Part shown: one piece after another, positions 28,603 to 37,861 of the stretch
How the letters are laid out: every line of letters starts with the position of its first letter
Position numbering within the stretch: position 1 is the first letter of the stretch
NCBI GenBank assembly: GCA_963820995.1
Contig: CAWGCL010000008.1
Span: 62,001-126,000 of the forward strand
Reading direction: 5' to 3'
From: JAGTVG01 sp963820995
GTDB taxonomy: Bacteria; Bacteroidota; Bacteroidia; Cytophagales; Cyclobacteriaceae
DNA length: 64,000 nt
Program-made: the position numbers and the translations under genes
Notes under the pieces: model-generated
Database searches by the model: none
What the model was told of the DNA's origin: nothing
Seen by the model: only the letters and a program-made list of their open reading frames with translations

Positions 28603-29944
28603 TATATCTGTAAATAGTATAAGTTCAAAGATCGATAAGTCCAAATTTTCAGCTTTTGAAGAAGTAGAAAGCAGAAAGTCAGGAAAGGTTTTGATCCGTC
28701 TACTTATCGTAACATTTCTTTTGGCCTTGATCATTATGTTCATTCCCTGGACCCAGAACATCCTGTCAAGAGGAAATGTAACTACACTCAGGCCAGATCA
28801 ACGTCCACAAACCATTCATTCCATCATAGCCGGAAGAATAGAAAAATGGTTTGTACAGGAGGGCGATTTCGTTAAAAAGGGTGATACTATTTTATTCATT
28901 TCTGAAATAAAGGATGAGTATTTTGATCCCAACCTCCTGAGTCGTACTGAAGAGCAATTGGAATCAAAAGAAATGTCGGTCAATTCCTATATGGAAAAAG
29001 TGAAGGCTCTGGACAACCAGGTCGATGCTCTGGTACAAACCAGTCGCTTGAAATTTCAACAGGCACAAAACAAGCAAAAACAGGCTGAATTGAAAGTAAT
29101 GAGTGACAGCATAGACTATAAAGCTGCCATTATTAACCATGATATTGCATTAGAACAGTTAAAACGTATGGAACAACTTTATAATGAAGGGTTGAAATCG
29201 CTTACAGATTTGGAAAAAAGGAAATTGACCATGCAAAAAGCCCAGGCTGAAATGATTTCAGCAGAAAACAAACTCCTCACAAGTCAGAATGAAGTAATTA
29301 ACACACAGGTAGAATTAACCTCCATACAGGCCCAGTACCGGGATGATATAGCGAAGGCAGAATCAGAAAAATTTACAGCCTTATCCAATATGTACGATGC
29401 AGAAGCAGTAGTAACAAAATTGCAAAATCAATATATGAATTATTCAATGCGAATCGGCATGTACTATATCACTGCTCCACAAGATGGTTACATCACCAAA
29501 GCCATTCAATCCGGATTGGGTGAAATGATCAAATCCGGAGAATCGATTGTGAGTATTATGCCTGCCAACTATGATCTTGCTGTTGAGATGTATGTAAAAC
29601 CACTTGACCTCCCACTACTGGCAAAAGGGCAGCATGTCCGCATACAATTTGATGGCTGGCCTGCCATAGTTTTCTCCGGATGGCCAAATACAAGTTATGG
29701 CACCTATGGCGGAAGTATTTATGCCATTGATAATTTCATAAGTGAAAACGGTATGTATCGTGTATTGGTAGCAGCCGAGCAGGATGACTATCCATGGCCT
29801 TCAGCCCTAAGGGTTGGCGCAGGGACTACGAATATTGTTTTATTAAAAGATGTTCCAATATGGTACGAACTATGGCGGAAAATCAATGGTTTCCCCCCGG
29901 ACTATTATAAAGATGATTTAAACGTTAATAAAACCAAAAAATAA
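28595..29944 (+). CDS. HlyD-family membrane fusion protein
   Basis: Periplasmic adaptor of 449 residues linking the ABC exporter to TolC. An N-terminal cytoplasmic stub is followed by a membrane helix (about 33-50, IRLLIVTFLLALIIMF), a lipoyl half (GRIEKWFVQEGDFVKKGDTI), a long coiled-coil hairpin (about 110-275, rich in Gln/Lys/Glu), and the second half with ITAPQDGYITKAIQSGLGEM followed by beta-barrel sequence ending before LWRKINGFPPDYYK. It starts inside the end of the ABC gene, so the two are coupled. Architecture is that of type I secretion/HlyD proteins, not RND adaptors. Confidence 0.94.
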   Translation: MLNISVNSISSKIDKSKFSAFEEVESRKSGKVLIRLLIVTFLLALIIMFIPWTQNILSRGNVTTLRPDQRPQTIHSIIAGRIEKWFVQEGDFVKKGDTILFISEIKDEYFDPNLLSRTEEQLESKEMSVNSYMEKVKALDNQVDALVQTSRLKFQQAQNKQKQAELKVMSDSIDYKAAIINHDIALEQLKRMEQLYNEGLKSLTDLEKRKLTMQKAQAEMISAENKLLTSQNEVINTQVELTSIQAQYRDDIAKAESEKFTALSNMYDAEAVVTKLQNQYMNYSMRIGMYYITAPQDGYITKAIQSGLGEMIKSGESIVSIMPANYDLAVEMYVKPLDLPLLAKGQHVRIQFDGWPAIVFSGWPNTSYGTYGGSIYAIDNFISENGMYRVLVAAEQDDYPWPSALRVGAGTTNIVLLKDVPIWYELWRKINGFPPDYYKDDLNVNKTKK

Positions 29945-29995
29945 TATTAATACGTAAAAAAGCTTCCAGAAATGGATCATTGAAAAAAGAGACAG

Positions 29996-31402
29996 ATGCA
30001 AAAATTACTATATATAACGTTAATGCTTATACTCGGGGCCCGGGCTGCCTATTCTAATAATGACAGCACCCTGGTTTTATCTTTTGATACGTATATGGAT
30101 ATTGTTAAAACACACCATCCGGTATCTAAACAAGCTGAATTGCAATTAAAAAAAGGTGAGGCCAGTTTGCAATCATCCAGGGGTGGTTTTGATCCCAAAT
30201 TATTTACCGACATAGGTCAGAAGTATTATGAAGGGAGCCAATATTACAGCCTGGTCAATGCAGGATTGAAGATTCCGACATGGATGGGGATTGAATTACA
30301 GGCAGGTTACGAACAAAACCAGGGTTTGTATTTGAATCCGGAAAATACTACACCAAGAGATGGTCTTATGTACGCTGGAATTTCTGTTCCAGTAGGCCAG
30401 GGTCTTTTTATTGACAAACGGAGGGCTGAATTGCAGAAAGCAAAGAATTTTCAGGAGATCACTGAACTGGAGCGACAAATCATGCTGAATGATTTGTTGT
30501 ACGAATCAGGTAAAGCGTATTGGGAGTGGTTTATTGCCCATAGCAAATTACTGGTATTTGAGGAAGCATATGAGCTAGCCGAAGATCGATACCTGGCCGT
30601 GAAAAGAGGCGCCGAACTAGGGGACTTGCCCCCTATTGACACATTGGAGGCAGGGATTCAACTTCAGAACAGGGAATTGAGTTTACAACAAGCACGTTTA
30701 GATTTTGAAAATACATCTGAAATGCTTTCCCTGTATTTATGGGTTGACGGCATAGTTCCTCTGGAAACCTCTGAGGGTACAATACCGGTTTCAAAGGACA
30801 GCATCACCGATTTTTCTTTAAAAGGAGGCTTGTTAAGTGAACTTGATACATTTATTTCAAATCATCCGGAACTTCAGCAATACAGGTTTAAAGTCGAACA
30901 AATGGAAATTGATAAAAGATTGAAGAAAGAGCAACTTAAACCTGTCGTTAATTTGAAATATAACGCTTTATCAAAACCGGTAAATGGGAATCCGTTTGCT
31001 ACATATAATAGCAATAATTATACATGGGGTCTTGAATTTCGTTTTCCAGTTTTTCTTCGAAAAGAAAGGGGAGATTTTAAATTAGCCGACCTCAAGATAC
31101 AGGATGCTGAATGGGAAATAGCAACAAAACAGGCGGGAATCGAAACAAAAACAAATATCGCTTTAAACCAGTGGAATGCGACCATTGGGCAAATTAATCT
31201 ATATGGCCAAACGGTAAAAGATTATTACGGTCTTCTGGATGGTGAACGCAAAATGTTCAATGCGGGAGAGAGTTCCTTGTTTATGGTAAACTCCCGGGAA
31301 ACTGGATATATTCAGGCACAACTTAAGCTTATCGAACTTATTGCCAAAAATCAAAAAGCAAAGTTGTCTGCGAATTTTGCCTTAGGCCTATTAGCCGATT
31401 AG
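29996..31402 (+). CDS. TolC-family outer-membrane efflux protein
   Basis: A 468-residue outer-membrane channel. Signal peptide (LYITLMLILGARAAYS) then OEP repeats of long helices with heptads (for example YMDIVKTHHPVSKQAELQLKK, ELDTFISNHPELQQYRFKVE) and barrel strands (MYAGISVPVGQGLFIDKRRA, YTWGLEFRFPVFLRKERGDF). The family NSRETGYIQAQLKLIELIAK segment lies near the end. It completes a TetR-ABC-HlyD-TolC operon that spans all envelope layers. No exported protein gene is adjacent, so cargo is unknown. Confidence 0.94.
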   Translation: MQKLLYITLMLILGARAAYSNNDSTLVLSFDTYMDIVKTHHPVSKQAELQLKKGEASLQSSRGGFDPKLFTDIGQKYYEGSQYYSLVNAGLKIPTWMGIELQAGYEQNQGLYLNPENTTPRDGLMYAGISVPVGQGLFIDKRRAELQKAKNFQEITELERQIMLNDLLYESGKAYWEWFIAHSKLLVFEEAYELAEDRYLAVKRGAELGDLPPIDTLEAGIQLQNRELSLQQARLDFENTSEMLSLYLWVDGIVPLETSEGTIPVSKDSITDFSLKGGLLSELDTFISNHPELQQYRFKVEQMEIDKRLKKEQLKPVVNLKYNALSKPVNGNPFATYNSNNYTWGLEFRFPVFLRKERGDFKLADLKIQDAEWEIATKQAGIETKTNIALNQWNATIGQINLYGQTVKDYYGLLDGERKMFNAGESSLFMVNSRETGYIQAQLKLIELIAKNQKAKLSANFALGLLAD

Positions 31403-31489
31403 AGATATTTGGGAAGCATTCATTATAAAGAAATATATCAATCATTTCAGGCTTAATCAATTGAAAATGTCCCGTAATTCAGCAAATAG

Positions 31490-31960
31490 CTATTCCTTAA
31501 AGCTACCGAAAATATCAATAACTGCTTTCTCACGGTAGTCAAAAATAGCCTTTAACTGTTTTCGAATAAATAATTCATTCGCGATTGACCCTAATATACC
31601 GAAAGGTGGTTTATAGGATACAATATCGGTCATCAAAACACCACCATCAATGGATTTAATTTGGTGCTCATGATGCCAGATGGAATAAGGGCCGACCCGC
31701 TGTTCGTCTACAAAGTAAGCTTTTTCACGAATGTGTGTAATTTCGGTAACCCAGGTCATTTTTAATCCCAGAAACGGACTAACCTTATAAGCGATAATCA
31801 TACCAGGATACATTTTTTCGGGGAGCTCAGGGGTAATAATATCAAATCCCATATGATCAGGGGTGATCCTCTTCAAATTTGCCGGTGACGAAATGAAATC
31901 CCAAACCTCGCTGATATTTGAGGGAATTTTTTGGATTGTACGTAACTGATAGAATCCCAT
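31490..31960 (-). CDS. SRPBCC family protein
   Basis: About 156 residues starting at Met MGFYQLRTIQKIP; the longer in-frame start at 32029 would overlap the epimerase gene and add 23 unlike residues. START/SRPBCC-fold marks are SNISEVWDFISSPANLKRITPD, MIIAYKVSPFLGLKMTWVTEITH, EQRVGPYSIWHHEHQIK and TDIVSYKPPFGILG. Proteins of this kind bind hydrophobic ligands and often follow TIGR01777- or DUF2867-type epimerases in Bacteroidota, as here (2 bases after the epimerase stop). Confidence 0.9.
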   Translation of the reverse strand: MGFYQLRTIQKIPSNISEVWDFISSPANLKRITPDHMGFDIITPELPEKMYPGMIIAYKVSPFLGLKMTWVTEITHIREKAYFVDEQRVGPYSIWHHEHQIKSIDGGVLMTDIVSYKPPFGILGSIANELFIRKQLKAIFDYREKAVIDIFGSFKE

Positions 31961-31962
31961 AA

Positions 31963-33381
31963 TTAAGCGCTTATATTTTTGATCAAACCTCTGAACATAA
32001 TATAGTGGAATGGAAGTAATATATACCAATATATTCTTCCCCAGATACCTAAAGGCCTGTAAGTTGCCGTCTGATACAAAGTACTATTCTTTATTTGAAA
32101 TTCAAGCCAGGCTTCTCCCGGCAGTTTCATCTCAGCATAAAGCAGTACACGTTTTTCTGATTTATTTGCATATAGAACCCTCCAGAAATCCAGTGCATCC
32201 CCTGCTTCAATATCATCCGGATTTTTTCTTCCCCGCCTTAGTCCAACTCCGCCAAATAATTTATCCAGGAAGCCCCGGAAATGCCATAGCCAGTTGGCAT
32301 AATACCATCCATTTTCACCCCCAATATTCCATATCCTTTCTAAAACTTCTTTTGCATCTTTAACATCTTCCTTTTTATGATCCGTATAACAACCAAATGT
32401 AGGAACGGACACCAGCGAAGAAATACCTTTTTCCAGAACCGGACTTGACAATGCATCAATCCAGCTTGATGATACGTCGTGATGTTTTATTTTATCAAAA
32501 GCCATTTCCACAGCTTCTTCATAAGGGATCAATTTTATATTAAGCATTTCTGCCAGATTATTCTCCCTACACACTACTTCAATTTTCATACTATTAACGA
32601 GGTTAATAGATAATTTATATGAAGTAGATGTTACAAAATACAACCAGTAAGAAGAAAGTTTTGGTGTTAATACCGGAATAGTCCAGATACTCCGTTTTAA
32701 TTTACGCACATTCGCAAATTTCAAAAGCATTTCTTTATAGGTCAGAATTTCCGGGCCACCAATATCATAATTATTATCATAAGTTTCCTCCAAATGCAGG
32801 ACGCCCTTCAGAAACTCGATTACATTTCTGATGCAGATGGGCTGTGACCTGGTATTAAGCCACCTGGGAGCAATCATTATAGGCAGTTTTTCTATCAAGT
32901 CACGTATTATTTCAAAAGAAGCACTGCCTGATCCCACAATTATCCCAGCCCGAAGTGTTGTAAGATGGTAGCTTCCTGAAAACAAGATATCTTCCACACT
33001 TTTCCTGGAGCTTAAGTGTTTCGATAAGTCTGCCTCATTAACTATTCCACTAAGATAAATAACTTGTTTAGCCTGTGTTTGGGAAATTCGATCCCGAAAG
33101 TTCCTGGCGGAATCTTCTTCCATGATTTGAAAGTCGCCAGTGGTCGCCGACATAGAGTGAATGAGGTAATAGGCTGCATCAATGTCATCTGGTATGCGTT
33201 CGAGTGTTTCTTCGCGAAGAAAATTCACCTCTATCACACTTAAATGTGTAGAATCATATTTCGTGATGTCGAATCGCCTTTTATCCCGGACACAGCAAAC
33301 AACCTCAAGGTCTTCTTTTAAAAGAGCCGTGAGCAATCTCTTACCTATATATCCGGTCGCACCTGTAAGCAGAACTTTCAT
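31963..33381 (-). CDS. NAD-dependent epimerase/SDR with C-terminal DUF2867
   Basis: A 472-residue two-domain protein. Residues 1-290 form an atypical extended SDR with VLLTGATGYIGKRLLTALL, VIYLSGIV and TLRAGIIVGSGSASFEIIRDL. Residues about 310-472 match DUF2867 (WNIGGENGWYYANWLWHFRG, LRRGRKNPDDIEAGDALDFW, ATYRPLGIWGRIYWYIL). Activity unknown; related proteins cluster with SRPBCC, SDR and often light- or stress-response genes. It lies 3 bases after the SDR stop and 2 bases before the SRPBCC gene, clearly one operon. Confidence 0.92.
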   Translation of the reverse strand: MKVLLTGATGYIGKRLLTALLKEDLEVVCCVRDKRRFDITKYDSTHLSVIEVNFLREETLERIPDDIDAAYYLIHSMSATTGDFQIMEEDSARNFRDRISQTQAKQVIYLSGIVNEADLSKHLSSRKSVEDILFSGSYHLTTLRAGIIVGSGSASFEIIRDLIEKLPIMIAPRWLNTRSQPICIRNVIEFLKGVLHLEETYDNNYDIGGPEILTYKEMLLKFANVRKLKRSIWTIPVLTPKLSSYWLYFVTSTSYKLSINLVNSMKIEVVCRENNLAEMLNIKLIPYEEAVEMAFDKIKHHDVSSSWIDALSSPVLEKGISSLVSVPTFGCYTDHKKEDVKDAKEVLERIWNIGGENGWYYANWLWHFRGFLDKLFGGVGLRRGRKNPDDIEAGDALDFWRVLYANKSEKRVLLYAEMKLPGEAWLEFQIKNSTLYQTATYRPLGIWGRIYWYILLPFHYIMFRGLIKNISA

Positions 33382-33384
33382 ATC

Positions 33385-34083
33385 TTAATTTTTTATAGTC
33401 GACATGCCTCCATCTACATGAAAGACCTGCCCGGTTATCCATCCGGATTTTTCAGACAACAAGAATTCTATCATATTAGATATATCTTCAGGTTTACCAA
33501 TCTTCTTTAAAGGATGCCGTTGCGCATTTGCTTCCCTCTTATCTTCACTTGATAATAGATGGGCGGCCATGGGTGTATCAGTCAATGAGGGGGCAACACA
33601 ATTGACACGGATCTGGGGAGCAAATTCAGCTGCCAGGGATTTACTAAAGCCTTCAATTGCACCCTTTGATGTAGATACCTGTGTGTGAAAAGGAAATCCC
33701 ATTTGCACAGCAACTGTTGAGAATAATACTATAGAAGCATTTCCAGAAGCTTTTAGCCTCGGTAAGGTAGCTTTTATGATCTTAACAGCCCCAACCAACT
33801 GAAGTTCAAAGTCTTTAATAAAATCCAGAGCATTCAATCTCAGAAATGGCTTAAGATTTATACTTCCCGGGCAATATACAAGACCTTCAATGGTTTCCGG
33901 GAGAAATTCCACATTGATTTCATTGTCCAGAACATTGCAAGAATTGTAGATTAACCTGGAGCTATCCATTTGAGGTTTGTGTTCATTATAGGTTGCATAA
34001 ACATGATGTCCTGATTTTGCCAGTTCTACCGATAAATATCTTCCAATCCCCGATGATCCTCCAATAATAAAATAATTTGCCAT
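33385..34083 (-). CDS. SDR family oxidoreductase
   Basis: Short-chain dehydrogenase of about 232 residues, starting MANYFIIGGSSGIG, with the cofactor loop GGSSGIGRYL. Further marks are the VYCPGSINLKPF region (the usual NNAG replaced by CPGS), catalytic Ser in VLFSTVAVQ, and VSTSKGAIEGFSKSLAAE in which the usual YxxxK is SxxxK (the catalytic Tyr position holds Ser). The C-terminus has ITGQVFHVDGGMS. The missing NNAG and Tyr suggest altered chemistry or loss of activity. First gene of the three-gene minus-strand operon. Confidence 0.9.
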   Translation of the reverse strand: MANYFIIGGSSGIGRYLSVELAKSGHHVYATYNEHKPQMDSSRLIYNSCNVLDNEINVEFLPETIEGLVYCPGSINLKPFLRLNALDFIKDFELQLVGAVKIIKATLPRLKASGNASIVLFSTVAVQMGFPFHTQVSTSKGAIEGFSKSLAAEFAPQIRVNCVAPSLTDTPMAAHLLSSEDKREANAQRHPLKKIGKPEDISNMIEFLLSEKSGWITGQVFHVDGGMSTIKN

Positions 34084-34191
34084 AATCAATCCATTATAAT
34101 AATTTGAGGGAATATTGCTCCCTTATCCTGTTCTTTAATTTTCTCTTGCATAAAACAATAATAATCAGGAAGTGTTTACCGGAATACAGAT

Positions 34192-35028
34192 TTAGAAGTC
34201 AAAACTATCCGGATGAGGACCAACAACAGCCTGTTTTCTATCAAGGTCATCAATCAGTTTCATATCATCAATGGATAGTTCAAAATCAAATATATCTGCA
34301 TTCAATATAATCCTGTTTTTTTGTGCGGATTTAGGAATAACAATTACTCCTTTCTGAAGGTTCCACCTCAAAACTAGCTGCGCTATAGATTTCTTATACT
34401 TTTCTGACAGCTTCCTGAATAAATCAATTTCAAATATTTTCCCTCTCATAAATGGCGACCATCCTTCATACTGTATCCCTTTATCCTTACAATAATCTAT
34501 GAGATTTTGCTGGACGAGATAAGGATGAAATTCCACCTGGTTAACCATTGGGATTATCTCGGCAGTTTTCAATAATTCTTCAATATGGCGCTCCAGAAAA
34601 TTGCTGATCCCGATGGCTTTGATCCTACCTGCCTTGTAGAGTTCTTCCATCGCCTTCCAGGTATCAGGGAATTTATCCTTAACCGGCCAGTGTATAAGAT
34701 AGAGATCCAGATAACCAAGTTGCAACTTATTCATACTTGTTTCAAATGCCTTCAGCGTTTCTTCATATCCCTGGTCGCTGTTCCAAACCTTGCTGACCAC
34801 AAATACCTCTTCTCTTGCAATATCATATTCCCGAACAGCCTTCCCAACCCCAATTTCATTTCCATATAATGCAGCTGTATCAATATGCCTGTAACCTGCA
34901 TCCAGAGCCCAGTGGATTGCATTGATAACTTCTTTGCCATCATTACAGTCATACACACCAAGTCCGAGGTATGGCATTTTGACGTCATTGTTTAATGTCC
35001 ATGTCCCGGATATATCAGTAATCTTCAT
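34192..35028 (-). CDS. Aldo/keto reductase
   Basis: NADPH-dependent reductase of 278 residues, normal for the family. Catalytic tetrad positions are visible: Asp and Tyr in YRHIDTAALYGNE (about 46-58), Lys in VFVVSKVW (about 79), His in LYLIHWPVK (about 113). Cofactor-binding C-terminal VIVIPKSAQKNRI follows. Similar to the 2,5-diketo-gluconate reductase/YvgN group. It lies upstream of the SDR operon by about 100 bases on the same strand; co-transcription possible. Preceded by a long AT-rich non-coding stretch. Confidence 0.95.
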   Translation of the reverse strand: MKITDISGTWTLNNDVKMPYLGLGVYDCNDGKEVINAIHWALDAGYRHIDTAALYGNEIGVGKAVREYDIAREEVFVVSKVWNSDQGYEETLKAFETSMNKLQLGYLDLYLIHWPVKDKFPDTWKAMEELYKAGRIKAIGISNFLERHIEELLKTAEIIPMVNQVEFHPYLVQQNLIDYCKDKGIQYEGWSPFMRGKIFEIDLFRKLSEKYKKSIAQLVLRWNLQKGVIVIPKSAQKNRIILNADIFDFELSIDDMKLIDDLDRKQAVVGPHPDSFDF

Positions 35029-35456
35029 TTTTAATCAATAAATTAATATTAATTATTTAGCATTAATTTATCAATTTAACATTAAAGAGTCAAATACCAA
35101 ATAATGAGGTTAAGGTATAAAGTCAAAGTATAATTATTAATTAGAAGTCCTTCAACTTTAAGACTGTAATAAAGTGATATTAAATTATATGATAGAATAC
35201 CATCGTATTAATCCAGATACTAAAAAATATATAATACCCTTGATACAACACAAGAGAAAGCGTTAGATGCATTCTTTTATACTTCGCAACAGAATGTTTC
35301 CAATCAAAGAAATGTGAATTGATTAAGGACGAAGGGTAAGAGTCAATTAGATATTTTAAGAACTACATTCCATCACAACCTCAAGATTAAACACTCCCTA
35401 TAACGAGTAAAGTACTATCCTCTTGAAGCTTGTTTTGTAAAAAGTATTTTAGTTAT
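35029..35456. other. AT-rich intergenic region with repeat copy
   Basis: 428 bases with no supported gene. It contains one GAAAGCGT-type repeat (35253-35277) and, near 35382-35420, a stretch (CTCAAGATTAAACACTCC) that resembles the sequence just before the second repeat (CTCAACCTTAAACACCC at about 36050), suggesting a diverged longer repeat. Confidence 0.45.
35253..35277 (+). repeat. GAAAGCGT repeat copy 1
   Basis: AGAGAAAGCGTTAGATGCAT and TCTTT: copy 1 of four similar elements at 35.2-37.8 kb; the core GAAAGCGT (35256-35263) is shared by all. Confidence 0.45.
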
Positions 35457-35746
35457 TTAAGATTTCGTATTTTCATAGATATTAATTGCCTGTATTAGAA
35501 TCAATTATGAAAACCTTAAAAGTCCTTTGTTGTCCTACCTGAAGATAAATTAATGGAGTGATCTCCAGGATTTTCAGAGCTTAAAACTAAATTCCAGTAC
35601 TTATCATCATCTGTAATTTCAACTTCCTCAAGTTGAACTTTTTCAACGGTAGGATAAAATTGTTTTAAATGTTCAACTGCTTTTTCTGTAGCTTCCTTTA
35701 AATCGATTTCAAATTAATATTTGGTTGTTGGAAAATTTAAATGCAT
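35457..35746 (-). pseudogene. Small hypothetical protein gene, frameshifted
   Basis: Minus-strand coding sequence not open in any single frame. From ATG at 35746 it reads MHLNFPTTKY, then after a frameshift FEIDLKEATEKAVEHLKQFY, PTVEKVQLEEVEITDDDKYW, NLVLSSENPG, and after another shift KDFKVFIIDSNTG, ending near 35457. The EEVEI-DDDKYW pattern is reminiscent of short uncharacterised Bacteroidota proteins of 80-100 residues that appear often in accessory regions. At least two frameshifts and unrelated neighbours suggest real decay or sequencing error; the two cannot be told apart here. No domain assignment. Confidence 0.5.
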
Positions 35747-36233
35747 AAGTAATTTAATAGAATAGTATTATTTTAATTTTTATAATGCTTATAGAATATA
35801 AATTTAATTTAAACAAAATGATTTATAAATTCTAGTGAATATAAAGTTTATACTCTGGAATTTTTAAGATTTTTGAGAGTGTAGTAAAAAATATCAATTG
35901 TTCTATTAGATTTTCAAGGGAAAATCGTTCAAAAAGTGGAATTAATTTTTTACAGTACTGAAATGCTTAAGATATAATAGAATATATTCTGCCCTGGGAA
36001 TCATTTTAGCATTAAAAGTATAGTCACTCTTTACAATCTCCCAACCCACTCAACCTTAAACACCCACGAGAAGCAGTAAAAGAAAGCGTCTGATGAATTC
36101 TTGTTTTCCATTGAGGTTATATAAATGATTTTATATACAACTATATTTGATTTGAATTAATTATTTTAAAAATATAGGTTGTAGGGTGTATATGGCGAGT
36201 GAATCATTTCAAAATTAAACTTGAACCAAGAAT
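35747..36233. other. AT-rich intergenic region before M13-like gene
   Basis: 487 bases, strongly AT-rich, no supported gene. It contains repeat copy 2 (36079-36103). No terminator or consensus promoter recognised. Confidence 0.5.
36079..36103 (+). repeat. GAAAGCGT repeat copy 2
   Basis: AAAGAAAGCGTCTGATGAAT and TCTTG; core GAAAGCGT at 36082-36089. Best match to the four-copy consensus, located 131 bases before the M13-like gene. Confidence 0.5.
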
Positions 36234-37472
36234 ATGAAAATTGCAATTGTTTTTTTCACTATTACATTGACTTCTTATCCTTATTGCAGCCAAACATTTG
36301 GAGAAGATGAGGATACTATAACTGATTTCTAGGAATATGCAAATAAAGATTGGTTAGACAGTACAAGTATTCCTGAAAATTCTGTAGTCATTAATAATTG
36401 GGGAATTCTTTGGAACAAAATAATGAATAAATCAATAGAAATACTTGCAAATGATCAAACGTATGAACTTGATGAAAGTTATCTATACACATTGACTCAA
36501 TTGCAAAATTTCTATAAAAGCACAATTGAATATGGTATCGATGAAAGAAAAAGAGTTGAGTTAGTTCAAAAACACTACCCAATGCTATTTGGGATAGTAT
36601 TTTCAAAAATTACAATCACAAATGATAAAGAAGAAAAGATAAAGAAAATAATTGAATATATAACTATTGCGTATAGAATGAAGATAAAAAATAGTAGCAA
36701 TATCAAGGAAAATGCCGTTGATTTGTTATTAACAAAAATAGATGAAATGGAATTTGAAATTGGCTCCCCTCCAATATCAAGTTTTCCTATAATTCCAGAG
36801 CTTTCGGTAAACTCATTAAAACTGAATATTAAATTATCAGAAGAATATCAACTTGCAATAAACACTGTTAAATCTGATTGGGAATCACCGCCTTTTGAAA
36901 CAGACTGCAGATACAATGTCAACGAGAATAAAGTGAAACTATATGCAGGAACATTATTTGATTTCAATTTTACAAAAGAAAATGACTTTGAAGTTTTGTT
37001 TGCAACACTTGGAAGAACTGTGGCACATGAGATGACCCATGGTTTTGATAAGTCCGGAAAAGCTTTTAATAAGGATGAATGGAATAGAATTAATCTATCA
37101 TTAATAAATCAATTTAATCAGTACACAATTCAAGATGAATATTATGTTGATCGGAAAAAGACTTTACAAGAAAATTTTGATGATTTAAGTGGATTAGAAG
37201 TTTCTTTGTTAGCATTAAAACTCTTCATAAAAGAAAATTATTCGCAATATTCAGAAGAAGAAGAATCGAATAGGATGAGAAGTTTTTTCATGACTTTTGC
37301 ACAATTTTGGAGAGAAAAAGCTACTTCAGAATTTGAAATAACTTCCTTGGAAAGAATGCACACACCTCAAAAATTTAGGGCAATAGGCCCTGTTTATAAT
37401 CAAGATGAGTTTTATAAACTTTTCAAAATTGATATAAAATCAAAATACTATATTCCTGAAATCGAAGAATAA
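36234..37472 (+). CDS. Very short M13-type (neprilysin-like) zinc metallopeptidase with in-frame TAG
   Basis: 412 codons from ATG 36234. A signal peptide (MKIAIVFFTITLTSYPYCSQ) is followed by TITDF-stop-EYANKDWLD, where M13 enzymes have DFYxYANxxW, so TAG at 36330-36332 replaces a Tyr codon. Downstream: VAHEMTHGFDKSGKAF (HExxH zinc site), LQENFDDLSGLEVSLLAL (the ENxAD-like third ligand helix), and a C-terminus FFMTFAQFWREKATSEF, RMHTPQKFRAIGPVYNQDEF that matches the M13 end. Normal M13 peptidases are about 650-700 residues; here most of the large N-terminal lid domain is absent. The Glu-Asn-Phe-Asp-Asp motif departs from ENIAD. AT content is higher than in the neighbours. A start at 36423 would lack the signal peptide. 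Confidence 0.75.
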
Positions 37473-37517
37473 GCATTTGGTAATATAAATAGCGTAGTTA
37501 TCTTTGTTGTAAGAAGT

Positions 37518-37542
37518 GTAGAAAGCGTCTTATTGATTCTTA
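37518..37542 (+). repeat. GAAAGCGT repeat copy 3
   Basis: GTAGAAAGCGTCTTATTGAT and TCTTA; core at 37521-37528, 49 bases after the M13-like stop codon. Confidence 0.45.
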
Positions 37543-37703
37543 TCCTTTGGGATCATATTGTTTGTTAAACCAACAAAAGGTAATCAAACAACGAAATTCC
37601 ACTACTTACAAATTAAATAATGTTATGACTATTACCATAATATAAATTGTATTAGAATGCATGAGGTGTTACCTCAACTGGATAAAATAACTCTGTAGGC
37701 AAC

Positions 37704-37728
37704 CAAAGAAAGCGTCAAATGAATTTAT
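37704..37728 (+). repeat. GAAAGCGT repeat copy 4
   Basis: AAAGAAAGCGTCAAATGAAT and TTATA; core at 37708-37715, marking the right end of the AT-rich island before miaB. Confidence 0.45.
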
Positions 37729-37824
37729 ATTTGGATGGTAGTAGTCCGTGATCATTAATCGATAATGAAACTTTTCCAGATCCAATCCATACTGACAAAA
37801 TGTCATAATTATTTAGATTTTGTA

Positions 37825-37832
37825 TATCTTTG
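37825..37832 (+). promoter_or_regulatory. Bacteroidota -7 element before miaB
   Basis: TATCTTTG, exact TAnnTTTG match, 29 bases before the miaB ATG. Confidence 0.6.
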
Positions 37833-37861
37833 CATTTGCATAAAAATGAAGGATTGAACAG

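Larger units (their letters stand above)
37473..37861. other. Intergenic region after M13-like gene
   Basis: 389 bases without a supported gene. It holds repeat copies 3 and 4 and, at its right end, the miaB promoter element. Confidence 0.5.
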
